Below the pieces are notes generated by a model. It ran no database searches. It saw only the letters and a program-made list of their open reading frames with translations, and was not told where the DNA came from. Positions 43,240-52,477 of a DNA stretch of 64,000 nt are shown in pieces. Position numbers and translations under genes: made by a program. Source of the stretch: Alishewanella jeotgali KCTC 22429. Lineage in GTDB: Bacteria > Pseudomonadota > Gammaproteobacteria > Enterobacterales > Alteromonadaceae. How positions within the stretch are numbered: position 1 is the first letter of the stretch; each line of letters starts with the position of its first letter. The stretch covers positions 1 to 64,000 of the forward strand of contig NZ_AHTH01000023.1 in NCBI RefSeq assembly GCF_000245735.1, in the 5' to 3' direction.

Positions 43240-45485
43240 CTTATCAGATTGATGAGAGCATGCTGCACCCGGCGATAGCCGCTACACCTCGGCAACACTA
43301 TGTTGCCGACCGGAGTCGTGAAGCCCTGATCTCCGGACACAGCCTGCCAACCCAGGCAGCTTTACAACGCTTGCTAAATTTACTGCCACCACTCAATCCC
43401 GGCAGCGCCATTTTGCACGTCGGTGGGGGCAGTGGCTATGTCGCAGCCGTGCTGGCAAAGCTGGTGCGCCGGGTTTATGTGGTCGAACGCGACCAACAGC
43501 GGCTGGATCAGGCGGCACAACGACTGGCTGCTGATGGCCAGGAAAATATTGAACTGATCCATGCCGATGCCAATAGTGCTTTTAGTGTGCGTGAACCCTG
43601 CCAGCTGATACTCTGTACCTGCCAGCTAACGGAACTGCAGTATCTGGAGCCCTGGTTAACAGAACACGGTTATTTGGTGCTGCTGGAGCAAGAACAGGCC
43701 GCATTTTCCAATCTGGTACTGTATCAAAAGGTCGCCGGCAAACTGGAACGACGGCAAAATCTGGGCTGGATTGATTTTAGCCGCCGTTTGCAGCAGAGCA
43801 TTATCGATTTAGGACTGGCCGACGAGCAATTACTGCGTGAAGCCAGCCTGGAAGCCAAAAAACAGCATAAACCGCTGCTGCAGGTGCTAACCAAGAAACT
43901 TAATTTGGATGAACGCAAACTCTATGCGTCGCTGGCGGCAGAGCGTCAGTTGGCGTTGCAGGATTTTGACGAGCTGGTAAAGCGGATCGACTGCCAGTTG
44001 TTCAACCAGTTCTCCCATACATACCTCGACAGTCAGCATGTGTTACCTGTTGCCTATCAACAGCAGCAGCTGTTACTGGCCACTGATAATCCTGATATTC
44101 AACTGGACGAGCTGTCGGGAATGAATGGCAGCGGTGGCATCCGCTGTGTATTGGTCACGCCAACCGACTTCAAACGTCTTTGGTCACATCTGGATGTCGC
44201 TCAGCGCAGCAATTTTGCCCGACCGGCCACTAACCCTGAACCGGCCGAGAACCGTGAAGCCAATGCCGATACGGTAAATCCTTATCTGGTTGCCTTGTAT
44301 GAAGCCATTCTGCTGGAGGCAGTTAGCGAAAATGCCAGCGATATCCATCTGGAGTTTTATAATAATGCCGCCAGAGTCCGGCTCAGGGTAGACGGCGATT
44401 TACATAACGTACCACATTTTCAGTTTAGCCTGGCGGAGATGGCGGGCCTGGTCAACATCATCAAAATCCGGGCAGAACTCAATATTGCCGAGCGCCGCTT
44501 ACCCCAGGGCGGACGCTCACAATTAAAACATGGTAATAACACCTACGACCTGAGGATCCAGACTCAGCCAGCATTACATGCCGAACATGTGGTGATCCGG
44601 CTGCTAAAACACACCGGCCGCGCTCTGACCATGCAGGAGCTGGGCATGTCGCCCAAGGTCGCCAGCTATTATCATCGCTTACTGAACAACCCGGCCGGTT
44701 TAGTGCTGGTCGTAGGGCCAACCGGTTCCGGTAAGTCAACCACACTCTATGCCGGTCTACAGGAGCTGGCTGATGACGGCACCCGTAAAGTAATCACGGT
44801 GGAAGACCCTATCGAATATTCGATTGATAATATTCAACAAACCCGTATCCGCAGCGATATTGGCTTTGATTTTCCGGAGGCATTACGGGCCTTTGTACGG
44901 GAAGATCCCGATGTGATTCTGGTTGGCGAAATTCGCGACCACCCAACCGCCTTAGAAGCGATCCGCGCTTCGCAAACCGGCCATTTGGTGCTATCTACAC
45001 TGCACTGTAATGATGCGGTGGACGCGCTGCAACGGCTGTATGATTTGAATATTCATCCCAATTCGCTGGCCAGCGAATTACTGGCGGTGATTGCCCAGCG
45101 TCTGGCCAAACGCATCTGCCCGCACTGTAAAACAGAAGCCAGCCCGGACCCGGCCATTTTACGTGAAGTCTTTCCGCAAGGTGTACCAGCCAGTTTCCGC
45201 TGCTACGAGGGTAAAGGCTGCAGCCATTGTCATGACCGCGGGACCAAAGGGCGTACCGCTGTGGTGGAGTTTATGCAGGTTAATACCGATATTCGCAGCG
45301 CCATTTCGCGCCAACCCCCGATCACCGAAATTCGCTGGCAAGCCCTCGATGCCGGCTTGATCACCATGCGGGATAGTGCACTGGATCTGGTAATTAACGG
45401 CATTATTCCGCTATCTGAACTACCCAAAATTCTGCCGCAAGATCGGATGGCACCTGAAGCCCGCGGCGGCACCCGGAGAAGCTGA
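43236..45485 (+). CDS. Fusion of a PCMT-like methyltransferase domain with a GspE/PilB-type ATPase
   Basis: 749 residues. Residues 1-180 resemble protein-L-isoaspartate methyltransferase (RQHYVADRSREALISGHSLPTQ, then LHVGGGSGYVAAVLAKL and VYVVERD). Around 190-300 is a MshEN-like region (LLQVLTKKLNLDERKLYASLAAERQLAL), a fold that binds c-di-GMP in MshE. Residues about 345-735 are a secretion ATPase with Walker A GPTGSGKSTT, VEDPIEY, the Walker B ILVGEIRD, the His-box TGHLVLSTLHCNDA, and the zinc tetracysteine CPHC/CSHC. The PCMT active-site sequence is altered (GGGSGY instead of GTGSGY). No pilin or secretin genes are nearby. The middle member of a three-gene overlapping operon. Confidence 0.85.
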   Translation: MTYQIDESMLHPAIAATPRQHYVADRSREALISGHSLPTQAALQRLLNLLPPLNPGSAILHVGGGSGYVAAVLAKLVRRVYVVERDQQRLDQAAQRLAADGQENIELIHADANSAFSVREPCQLILCTCQLTELQYLEPWLTEHGYLVLLEQEQAAFSNLVLYQKVAGKLERRQNLGWIDFSRRLQQSIIDLGLADEQLLREASLEAKKQHKPLLQVLTKKLNLDERKLYASLAAERQLALQDFDELVKRIDCQLFNQFSHTYLDSQHVLPVAYQQQQLLLATDNPDIQLDELSGMNGSGGIRCVLVTPTDFKRLWSHLDVAQRSNFARPATNPEPAENREANADTVNPYLVALYEAILLEAVSENASDIHLEFYNNAARVRLRVDGDLHNVPHFQFSLAEMAGLVNIIKIRAELNIAERRLPQGGRSQLKHGNNTYDLRIQTQPALHAEHVVIRLLKHTGRALTMQELGMSPKVASYYHRLLNNPAGLVLVVGPTGSGKSTTLYAGLQELADDGTRKVITVEDPIEYSIDNIQQTRIRSDIGFDFPEALRAFVREDPDVILVGEIRDHPTALEAIRASQTGHLVLSTLHCNDAVDALQRLYDLNIHPNSLASELLAVIAQRLAKRICPHCKTEASPDPAILREVFPQGVPASFRCYEGKGCSHCHDRGTKGRTAVVEFMQVNTDIRSAISRQPPITEIRWQALDAGLITMRDSALDLVINGIIPLSELPKILPQDRMAPEARGGTRRS

Positions 45486-46576
45486 TGCATACTACCGCAG
45501 ATAAACAACGCCTGCCGGCTGAGCAGAGCTTTGCCGAAGAATTACAGCGTTTACAGCACTGGGATCCGGCACCCGTGCCGCCGGGTTGGCAGCTATCGCC
45601 GATCGCCGCTGAAAAATTTATCCTCGGCGATCCGGCACTCGGGATCCATAAAAAATTTATTGCCGCCCCCAATGTCGTGACCCGGGTCATAATCTCGCTA
45701 TGTACCCAACGCGGCTGCTTGTTAATTGGTGAACCCGGTACTGCCAAATCCTGGTTATCAGAATTACTGTGTGCCGCTATATCCGGCGACTCTTCACTGA
45801 TCGTGCAGGGCGGGGCGGTAAATAGCGTCGATCAGTTGCTCTACAGCTGGAATCAGGCCATTTTGCAGCGTGAAGGACCCAGTCTGGCGGCTTTAGTCCC
45901 AAGCCCGCTGTACAGGGCGATGCGTGACGGCAAATTTGTGCGCTTTGAGGAGATGTCACGTTGCCCACAACCACTGCAAGATGCCGTATTGTCGCTGCTA
46001 TCCGACCGGGTAATTACTATTCCTGAACTCAGCGGCGAGCAGGGCGTGCTGTATGCGAAAAAAGGCTTCAATATTATCGCCACCGCCAACAGTGTCGATG
46101 AAGGCTTACATAAAATGAGCGCCGCCCTGAAACGCCGGATGAACTTTGAACATATTAAACCGATCAGCCATATTGACGATGAAATCAGTGTCGTGATGTG
46201 GGAAACCGCCAAGCTGAATGCTGCAGCCGGTATCGACATCACGCTCGACCCATTGTTGTTCGAAATGCTGGCGACCATTTTCCATGAACTGCGCAATGGC
46301 CAAACACTGGACGGACGCAGCACCGACCGGCTGGCTGCGGCGGCAATGTCGACCGCCGAAGCCGTGGTGGTAGGTCATACGCTTTGCGTACATAGTTACT
46401 ATTATCAGCAAGGCCAGCTGGAATATGGCCAGTTGCTGCATTTCTTACTGGGTTCGGCCTTAAAAGATAACCCCGAAGATCGACGCCGTTTACTGCACTA
46501 TTTTGATAGCGAAATCAGTAACAAAGCCGGTAGCCATTGGCAGCAATTGTATCGGCACCGCGAATTAATTTTATAG
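45485..46576 (+). CDS. MoxR-type AAA+ ATPase
   Basis: 363 residues. Walker A is LIGEPGTAKSW and the Walker B is FVRFEEMSRCPQPLQDAVLSLLSD. An IIATANSVDEGLHKMSAALKRRMNFE segment holds sensor 1 and the arginine finger. This places it in the MoxR/AAA_5 group of chaperone ATPases. Such genes usually pair with a VWA-domain gene, but none is here. Its ATG overlaps the preceding stop as TGATG, so it is translated with the PCMT-GspE fusion. The partner and substrate are unknown. Last gene of the operon. Confidence 0.85.
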   Translation: MHTTADKQRLPAEQSFAEELQRLQHWDPAPVPPGWQLSPIAAEKFILGDPALGIHKKFIAAPNVVTRVIISLCTQRGCLLIGEPGTAKSWLSELLCAAISGDSSLIVQGGAVNSVDQLLYSWNQAILQREGPSLAALVPSPLYRAMRDGKFVRFEEMSRCPQPLQDAVLSLLSDRVITIPELSGEQGVLYAKKGFNIIATANSVDEGLHKMSAALKRRMNFEHIKPISHIDDEISVVMWETAKLNAAAGIDITLDPLLFEMLATIFHELRNGQTLDGRSTDRLAAAAMSTAEAVVVGHTLCVHSYYYQQGQLEYGQLLHFLLGSALKDNPEDRRRLLHYFDSEISNKAGSHWQQLYRHRELIL

Positions 46577-46619
46577 AAATGTAAATTTTTCTCGTTAACC
46601 GCTTGCAGATCCGCCACTA

Positions 46620-46641
46620 CTGTATTAGTGTATTAATACAG
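46620..46641. promoter_or_regulatory. Operator-like inverted repeat of the ABC exporter operon
   Basis: CTGTATTA and TAATACAG, six bases apart, 20 bp before the ATG at 46661 and within the likely promoter (TTGCAG at 46602-46607 as a possible -35). This type of AT-rich dyad fits YtrA-subfamily GntR repressors, and one is encoded at the end of the same operon, which suggests autoregulation. Confidence 0.65.
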
Positions 46642-46660
46642 TTATGATGGAGACAAGGAT

Positions 46661-47536
46661 ATGCCAGCAGTGATCGAAATTAACGCCTTAAGCCGCAACT
46701 TTAGCGGCCGTACCGTCCTGCACCAACTGCAGGCCAATGCCAACGAAGGCGATGTGGTCGCGCTATTGGGCAAAAACGGGGCCGGTAAAACGACCTTACT
46801 GGAAACGGTACTTGGTTTTGCAGTGCCGCAGCAGGGTGAGGTGAAGTTATTTGGTACGCCAAGCACCGAAATCGGTGCCAGAGAAAAGCAATTGATTGGC
46901 TTTGTACCCCAGCAAGACGAACTGCTGGAGCAACTGACCCCGTACGAGCAACTTGAGTTATTCGCCCGCTTTCAACCGAACTGGGACCCACGGCTGGCAG
47001 ATCGCCTGAGTAGCAGCTGGGAAATCCCTCTGACGACCCGTATTAGCAAGCTGTCACTCGGGCAGCGACAAAAACTGTCTATCATGCTGGCGCTGTGTCA
47101 CAAACCCCGGTTACTGATTCTGGATGAACCCGTTGCCAGTCTGGATCCGCTGGCACGGCGGCAGTTCCTGACCGAGCTGGTAAATATTGCTGCCGATCAG
47201 CAAACAACGATTATCTTTTCCTCCCATATCGTTACCGATATGGAGCGGGTGGCGAATAAAGTCTGGCTATTAAAAGATCAGCAGTTTTTATGGCAGGGCG
47301 AACTGGATGAACTAAAAGAGTCCGTGGTACGGTTGCATCTGAGCACCGAACAAAGCTTGCCGGCATCGCTGCCACCACTGCAGATATTACATCAGCAACA
47401 ACAGGCATCTCAATACACTGTTACCGTAACCAACTGGCAACCAGAATGGCAGGCCGGCTTAGAACAGCAGCTGGCCGCCAGTATCCGGGTTGAACACCTG
47501 AATCTGGAAGAAATTTTTCTGGAGCTGCACCGATGA
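46661..47536 (+). CDS. ABC transporter ATP-binding protein
   Basis: 291 residues. Walker A is LGKNGAGKTTLLE, the signature motif is LSLGQRQKLS and the Walker B is LLILDEPVASLD, with the H-loop in SSHIVTDMERV. The layout and the YtrA-like neighbour resemble the YtrB-type exporters of the drug/antimicrobial peptide group. It is the first of five overlapping genes and is joined to the first permease by an ATGA overlap. The exported substrate is unknown. Confidence 0.92.
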   Translation: MPAVIEINALSRNFSGRTVLHQLQANANEGDVVALLGKNGAGKTTLLETVLGFAVPQQGEVKLFGTPSTEIGAREKQLIGFVPQQDELLEQLTPYEQLELFARFQPNWDPRLADRLSSSWEIPLTTRISKLSLGQRQKLSIMLALCHKPRLLILDEPVASLDPLARRQFLTELVNIAADQQTTIIFSSHIVTDMERVANKVWLLKDQQFLWQGELDELKESVVRLHLSTEQSLPASLPPLQILHQQQQASQYTVTVTNWQPEWQAGLEQQLAASIRVEHLNLEEIFLELHR

Positions 47537-48798
47537 GCGCCTGGTTTGCCTTGCTTGGCCGCCTGTTATGGCCAAGTATCGTGATCAAAGTTGTTTGGGG
47601 CCTGCTAGTACTGCTGCTAATTGCTACTTTGCTCAGCCCTTACCCTAAAGCCATGGTAGTACCTCTGGCTTGCCTGATGTTATTGCTGTTTTGTATTCCG
47701 TTGCAGTTTATGACGCTCTGCCGACGTGGCAGCTGGCGCTTACTGCCCAATTTCCGCCGCCATAGCCGGCAGCAGTTGTTACTGAGCGCGGTACTATTCG
47801 GTTGTTTAGCCGGCACCCTGCTGGGGTTGGCAGAGCAAAGCTTTATGCTGGGGTTGCAATTAGGCGTACTGGCCTTTGCCAGCTTGATCCTGCCATGTCT
47901 GGTGCTGGGCCATTTGCGGCCACTTTGGTTTGGCAGCAGCTTACTGATCCTGATATTGGCCGCTGAGCTACCGCAACAATTGCCCCTGTTTAGCCTGCCA
48001 TTGCTATTAACGCTGCTTGGCCTGCTTAATATGTTGCTACTCGCCTGGTTTGCCCTGAATTGGTTAACCCCGGACAAGCGCTATCAGAGCAGCACTGGTG
48101 CCCGTACTCCCTGGCTTGCAATGCAGCGCCTGACCCGCCGCGCAGGTTCACTTTCCGGTACCTTATTACTGGGACAGGGCGATAGCTGGCTTTCGCGCAG
48201 CTTACGCTATCTGGCTTATTGCTGGTATCTGCCGGCGGCAATGTGGCTTTGGGGTGCCTTATTTGGCAATAACGGCTTGCCCGAAGATCTGCTACTTCGA
48301 GCCTTATATATTTTCTTACCCGCAGTGTTGCTGCTGGAGCAACTGACCCTGATGCTAAAACGCGTCAGACGTGCCTGGTTACAACTGCCGGTCAGCCGGG
48401 AGCAACTTTATCCACTGCTGGAACAACAGGCAGCGCAACATATCCTGCTTTGTACCCTGATTTTAGCGCCGCTGGTGCTGCTGTTGGCACCGGATTTGGT
48501 CGCTGCCGCCTGCACTTTGCTGCTATGGCCAAGCCTGCTGGCGTGTTCGGTATTACTAAACTGGCGTTTGATCAATCAGCCATTGTGGCAAAGTGGCCTG
48601 GTGTTGGTAAGCTTGCAATTTGCCGGTGTCATCCTGTTGCTGACGCACTGGTCCAGTTCCTGGCTGTTACTGTTGAGCACCGCAGGGCTATGGTTGCTGG
48701 CAGCTGCATTGCGCCGCCATGTTAAAGCCCAGCTGCAGCAATTGGACTGGGGACAACTTAAGTTAATCAACCCACAAGCTATCAGGAGTGGGTTATGA
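47533..48798 (+). CDS. ABC transporter permease, first subunit
   Basis: 421 residues, almost entirely hydrophobic, with about ten or more membrane helices (for example WGLLVLLLIATLLSPYP and LLLTLLGLLNMLLLAWFALNWL). It has no recognised conserved motif. It overlaps the ATPase gene upstream and the second permease downstream by 4 bp each, so a stoichiometric complex is likely. Assigned as permease by topology and position. Confidence 0.75.
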   Translation: MSAWFALLGRLLWPSIVIKVVWGLLVLLLIATLLSPYPKAMVVPLACLMLLLFCIPLQFMTLCRRGSWRLLPNFRRHSRQQLLLSAVLFGCLAGTLLGLAEQSFMLGLQLGVLAFASLILPCLVLGHLRPLWFGSSLLILILAAELPQQLPLFSLPLLLTLLGLLNMLLLAWFALNWLTPDKRYQSSTGARTPWLAMQRLTRRAGSLSGTLLLGQGDSWLSRSLRYLAYCWYLPAAMWLWGALFGNNGLPEDLLLRALYIFLPAVLLLEQLTLMLKRVRRAWLQLPVSREQLYPLLEQQAAQHILLCTLILAPLVLLLAPDLVAAACTLLLWPSLLACSVLLNWRLINQPLWQSGLVLVSLQFAGVILLLTHWSSSWLLLLSTAGLWLLAAALRRHVKAQLQQLDWGQLKLINPQAIRSGL

Positions 48799-50069
48799 GT
48801 AATAAAGCTGCGCTACCTGTCGCTGTGAGCAATTGTGGCCGGCTACTCACCCTTACCCCCCTGGGAAGCTTCGTCTGGGGTGTGATCGGTTTTTTTTGGT
48901 TACTGGGCTTTGCCGCTCCCTTTAGTTTTGTGCTGGCAAACTTACTGTTGCTGCCCTATTACTACGGCAACCTGTTACCAAAAGCCTTATATTTTATGCG
49001 CAGTAGTTATGGCCGGTTATTGCTAAGTCAGACTGAACGTCTGGTAGGTCTGACACTGCTGGCGTCAGTGGTTGTTCTGTTACCTATTCCGGGTCTACTT
49101 CACGTCACTGGCGAGCAGTTAAGCGCAGTTCCGCTATGGCAACTGATACTAATATTGGCCGGCATCCATGCACTAATGCATATTCTGGCGTTATGGTTAA
49201 CCAAGCAAAAAGCCGAAGCAGGTCTGGCGATGCTGGTTGTAACTCTATATTTACTGCCAAACGGATTTTTTCTGCTGTTTTTTGGCCAGAAACAATGGTT
49301 TGGTATCGCTTTGGCGATAGCGAGTCTGAGTGTCGCCACCGTTGTTAGCAAAACCTTGTTAGCATCAGGTAAGCTATCTCAACCCGACTTTAAATTTTAC
49401 TGGCCGCAGAGGATTTTCCAGCCATCCTTAGCGCTTAGCCTGCACCTACAACAAAATGGGCACTGGATCTATCGGCTCTTTTTCTACTGTTGTTATTGCT
49501 TTGCATTACCTGTTATCGGCAGCACCATCCACCTGTTTATCTCTGGTCAGTGGCAGTGGCAGCCGGCAGATAATTGGTCGATCTTTAAAAATATGCTGCT
49601 AGTTAGCCCGCTGCTATGTTGGCTGCTGCAGATTCGGCAACAACAAAGCAATCTTAGTAAAGCCTGGTTATTTTATCCTTTTAGCCGCCAGCAACTATTT
49701 TACTATATAGAACGCTACTATCTGCAGCAGCAGTTGCTACTGCTACTACCACTATGCAGCTTAATGCTCAGTCTTGGCTTGAACCAGACTGAACTGCTGG
49801 TTGCTTTACTACTTAGCCTAACTTTGTTGTTAATTAGCACTTACCTGTTATTAGGTGCCCAGACGAAATTAGGCTTCTATTTCGGCTATGGGCTTATCTT
49901 TGCTTTCGCCATCGAAATCTGGCCTGTATCTACCCAGGCCAGCACCCAAAGTTGGCTGTTAACAGGCCTATTACTAATGGCACTGCTATTACGTAGCTGG
50001 GCAATTAAAAGCTGGCAACAATTGGATTTTACCCAGGCCGCCAAAGCAGTGAGGCAGCAGGATGTTTAG
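48795..50069 (+). CDS. ABC transporter permease, second subunit
   Basis: 424 residues with a similar profile to the preceding protein: many membrane helices, a cytoplasmic loop with QQQSNLSKAWLFYPFSRQQLFYY, and no catalytic motif. The loop PFSRQQLF recalls LPVSREQLY in the first permease, so the two are probably paralogues from duplication. Together with the ATPase at 46661 it would form the exporter. It overlaps the regulator gene by 8 bp. Confidence 0.75.
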   Translation: MSNKAALPVAVSNCGRLLTLTPLGSFVWGVIGFFWLLGFAAPFSFVLANLLLLPYYYGNLLPKALYFMRSSYGRLLLSQTERLVGLTLLASVVVLLPIPGLLHVTGEQLSAVPLWQLILILAGIHALMHILALWLTKQKAEAGLAMLVVTLYLLPNGFFLLFFGQKQWFGIALAIASLSVATVVSKTLLASGKLSQPDFKFYWPQRIFQPSLALSLHLQQNGHWIYRLFFYCCYCFALPVIGSTIHLFISGQWQWQPADNWSIFKNMLLVSPLLCWLLQIRQQQSNLSKAWLFYPFSRQQLFYYIERYYLQQQLLLLLPLCSLMLSLGLNQTELLVALLLSLTLLLISTYLLLGAQTKLGFYFGYGLIFAFAIEIWPVSTQASTQSWLLTGLLLMALLLRSWAIKSWQQLDFTQAAKAVRQQDV

Positions 50070-50448
50070 TATTAACCCCAATAGTGGCGAACCCATATAC
50101 CGGCAGCTTACCGAGCAGGTTAAACGCATGGTGGCCGGAGGTCAGTTGCTGCCTGGAGCCGAGCTTCCCTCAGTGCGGGAATTAGCCGCGCAATATGCAA
50201 TTAACCCGATGACCATCTCCAAAGCCTATAGCCTACTGGAGGCTGAAGGCCTGTTAGAGCGCCAGCGCGGCAAGCCGATGACGATAGCCGCAGCCAGCGC
50301 GCCGAGCCAAACTGAAGCCAGCCGCCTGCAGCAACTGTTGCCGCAATTGCAACAGCTGGCGCTGGCCGCAGATCAGTTGCAACTTTCAAAAGAAATTGTA
50401 ATATCCACGTTATCAAACCTACTCGACAGGATGTCAGATGATGCTTAA
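50062..50448 (+). CDS. GntR-family regulator, YtrA subfamily
   Basis: 128 residues. The GntR winged helix is residues 5-70 (SGEPIYRQLTEQVKRMVAGGQLLPGAELPSVRELA split over positions 8-42, then NPMTISKAYSLLEAEGLLERQRG). Only a short helical tail follows, which defines the YtrA subfamily; the usual length is about 120-130. Such repressors control their own ABC exporter operon, and a matching dyad lies before the operon at 46620. It overlaps the permease by 8 bp and the following gene by 11 bp. Confidence 0.9.
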   Translation: MFSINPNSGEPIYRQLTEQVKRMVAGGQLLPGAELPSVRELAAQYAINPMTISKAYSLLEAEGLLERQRGKPMTIAAASAPSQTEASRLQQLLPQLQQLALAADQLQLSKEIVISTLSNLLDRMSDDA

Positions 50449-50887
50449 ACACCTCTCACCACTGCTGAAAATCCGTAACTTTTGCCAACGCCACCCATTA
50501 CGTGTATTGCTTGCGACTATTTTTGCAATTGCAACAGTACATTATGCCCTGCAGCATGAGGTTATCTTCACGATTGCGGCATTAAATGGTCTGCTGCAAA
50601 GCCTGTTGTTAGGCCTAAAGCCCAACCCTTCGCACGAGCCAGAATGGGTAGCCGATATTTTTACTCAGCTAAAGCGCGAGCATGATGTGCTCCACGTGAA
50701 ACAACGTCAACTTAAAGTGCAGAAGATTAAAAAGGTGGCGCTCAGTAAGCTGGATGAGCAGCAAGCGCTGCTGGACTTCCCGTTTAACCTTTACCGCGTC
50801 ACCGCAATGCTGTTTCCGGCTGCGCAATTAGCTGCCTTGCAAGCCTGGCTGGCGACGGAACTACCGCAGGCTGAGATTATCGACTAA
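50438..50887 (+). CDS. Unknown protein ending the ABC exporter operon
   Basis: 149 residues, not recognised. An N-terminal hydrophobic stretch (LRVLLATIFAIATVHYAL) may be a membrane anchor. The rest is charged and helical (KREHDVLHVKQRQLKVQKIKKVALSKL). It overlaps the regulator by 11 bp, so it is expressed with the exporter. It might be an accessory or quality-control factor; there is no direct evidence. Confidence 0.6.
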   Translation: MMLKHLSPLLKIRNFCQRHPLRVLLATIFAIATVHYALQHEVIFTIAALNGLLQSLLLGLKPNPSHEPEWVADIFTQLKREHDVLHVKQRQLKVQKIKKVALSKLDEQQALLDFPFNLYRVTAMLFPAAQLAALQAWLATELPQAEIID

Positions 50888-50933
50888 CTGGCTAAACCAG
50901 CCAGAGCAGCTAAGGCGCGCCAGAGTGTGATAT

Positions 50934-50963
50934 GCTCTGCCCTGGGGAACAACCGGGCAGAGC
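50934..50963. repeat. Inverted repeat upstream of the symporter gene
   Basis: GCTCTGCCC and GGGCAGAGC, perfect 9-bp arms with a 12-base loop, in the 115-bp gap between the exporter operon and the symporter. No T-run follows. It could end the upstream transcript weakly or sit in the leader of the symporter mRNA. Confidence 0.45.
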
Positions 50964-51002
50964 GCCCCGTGCTCTGACAAACCAGAATAACGAGAATCAC
51001 CT

Positions 51003-52139
51003 ATGTTACTGATCCTGAAATTAGTCGCCGGCATAGTGCTGGGGATGCTGATGGGGCTGTATGCGCCACATTGGCTAACGCAAATCCTGATCACCTTTAA
51101 AGCCTTATTTGGTCAGTTGCTGTTTTTTACTATTCCACTACTTATCCTGTTTTTTATTACCAGTGGTATTGCCGCCCTGCCGCGTAATTCCGGCAAGTTA
51201 TTGGGCCGCACTCTGGGCATAGCCTATTTATCGACTATCGCGGCCGGTAGCTTCGCGTTTTTAATTGCGGCCGGGGTTATTCCTTTGCTGGCGCCAGCGG
51301 CGGCCGATCTGGCCAGTACTGCCGGTGTTAACTTAACACCTTATATCGAACTGAATATCCCACCGCTATTTAACGTGATGACGGCGTTGGCACTGGCCTT
51401 TATCTTTGGCCTGGGTATCGCCAGTACTCAGGCGACCTCATTGAAGCAACTGTCGGATCAGGGCCGTGATATTATTCAGTTGTTACTGACCCGGATTATT
51501 ATTCCGTTGTTGCCGTTATACATTGCAGGTGTCTTTGCACAGATGGCTGCCGCAGGTAGTGTTTTTGTTACCTTAAAAACCTTTGGCATAGTGCTGATTA
51601 TGGCGATAGTACTGCACTGGTTATGGATTATTGCGCTCTTTCTGATTGCCGGCCTGAAAGCCGGTAAGTCACCACTGAGCTTAATTAAGAATATGCTGCC
51701 CGCTTATTTTACTGCGCTGGGGACTATGTCGAGCGCTGCCACCATTCCGGTATCGCTGCAAGCCACCAAAAATAATGGTGTAAAAGAAGATGTCGCCAAC
51801 TTTACCGTGCCGCTGTGTGCAACCACGCATTTAGCAGGTTCAACCATTACCATTGTATCCTGCGCTGTTGCGGTGATGATGATGAAGAGCAATCTCGAAA
51901 TCCCGTCTCTGCTAACCATGCTGCCCTTTATTCTGACCTTGGGTGTAGTGATGCTGGCAGCACCGGGCGTGCCTGGCGGAGCTGTGATGTCGGCCGTCGG
52001 ATTATTGGGCTCAATGCTGGGCTTTGGCGAAGGCGCCATAGCACTGATGATAGCGCTTTATATGGCGCAGGATAGCTTCGGTACCGCCTGTAATGTCACC
52101 GGTGATGGCGCCATAGCAGTGCTGGTAGATAACAGTTAA
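51003..52139 (+). CDS. Dicarboxylate/amino acid:cation symporter (DAACS family)
   Basis: 378 residues, somewhat shorter than the usual 400-430, with the N-terminus beginning directly at the first helix. Helices and hairpin loops match the SLC1/GltP fold: the serine-rich re-entrant loop ALGTMSSAATIPVSLQA, then the TTHLAGSTITI segment, PGVPGGAVM and QDSFGTACNVTGDGAIAV, which lines the substrate site. Inner-membrane uptake of a dicarboxylate or amino acid with Na+ or H+. The exact substrate cannot be told. It is monocistronic, with its own terminator. Confidence 0.88.
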   Translation: MLLILKLVAGIVLGMLMGLYAPHWLTQILITFKALFGQLLFFTIPLLILFFITSGIAALPRNSGKLLGRTLGIAYLSTIAAGSFAFLIAAGVIPLLAPAAADLASTAGVNLTPYIELNIPPLFNVMTALALAFIFGLGIASTQATSLKQLSDQGRDIIQLLLTRIIIPLLPLYIAGVFAQMAAAGSVFVTLKTFGIVLIMAIVLHWLWIIALFLIAGLKAGKSPLSLIKNMLPAYFTALGTMSSAATIPVSLQATKNNGVKEDVANFTVPLCATTHLAGSTITIVSCAVAVMMMKSNLEIPSLLTMLPFILTLGVVMLAAPGVPGGAVMSAVGLLGSMLGFGEGAIALMIALYMAQDSFGTACNVTGDGAIAVLVDNS

Positions 52140-52145
52140 AGCAGC

Positions 52146-52173
52146 TGCTGGCCGGGGCTCCCCGGCCAGCTTA
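52146..52173 (+). terminator. Intrinsic terminator of the symporter gene
   Basis: A GC-rich stem GCTGGCCGGGG/CCCCGGCCAGC with a short loop, followed by TTATTT, directly after the stop at 52139. Confidence 0.8.
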
Positions 52174-52195
52174 TTTGGCTAAAGATAAGCGTCAG

Positions 52196-52447
52196 ATGAT
52201 CGAATCTCCCTGTGTCGCCTGCTGTAAGTTAGATAGTGCCAAGGTCTGCATTGGCTGTTATCGGCATATCAGTGAAATTGTCGACTGGAATCGTCGCTCA
52301 GAGGCGGAGCTGGCAGCTATTATGCAGCAGGTGGCGGCACGTAAAGCCGCTTATCAGCAACAAGATATCTTCAATATCACAACCAGCCCAATAACGCAGG
52401 CCGAGTGGCAGGCAGCAAAACAAGCATCAAAACGATCACAAGATTGA
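52196..52447 (+). CDS. DUF1289 small protein
   Basis: About 83 residues from the ATG at 52196. An in-frame TTG at 52175 lies directly after the upstream terminator and is less likely. The N-terminus SPCVACCKLDSAKVCIGCYRHISEIVDW has the conserved Cys spacing and GCxRxxxEIxxW of DUF1289, probably a zinc or iron-sulfur binding protein. The C-terminal third is a polar tail. It lies convergent to glmU. Function unknown. Confidence 0.85.
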   Translation: MIESPCVACCKLDSAKVCIGCYRHISEIVDWNRRSEAELAAIMQQVAARKAAYQQQDIFNITTSPITQAEWQAAKQASKRSQD

Positions 52448-52477
52448 GCCTTACACAAAGCCTGTCCCGACATAAAA

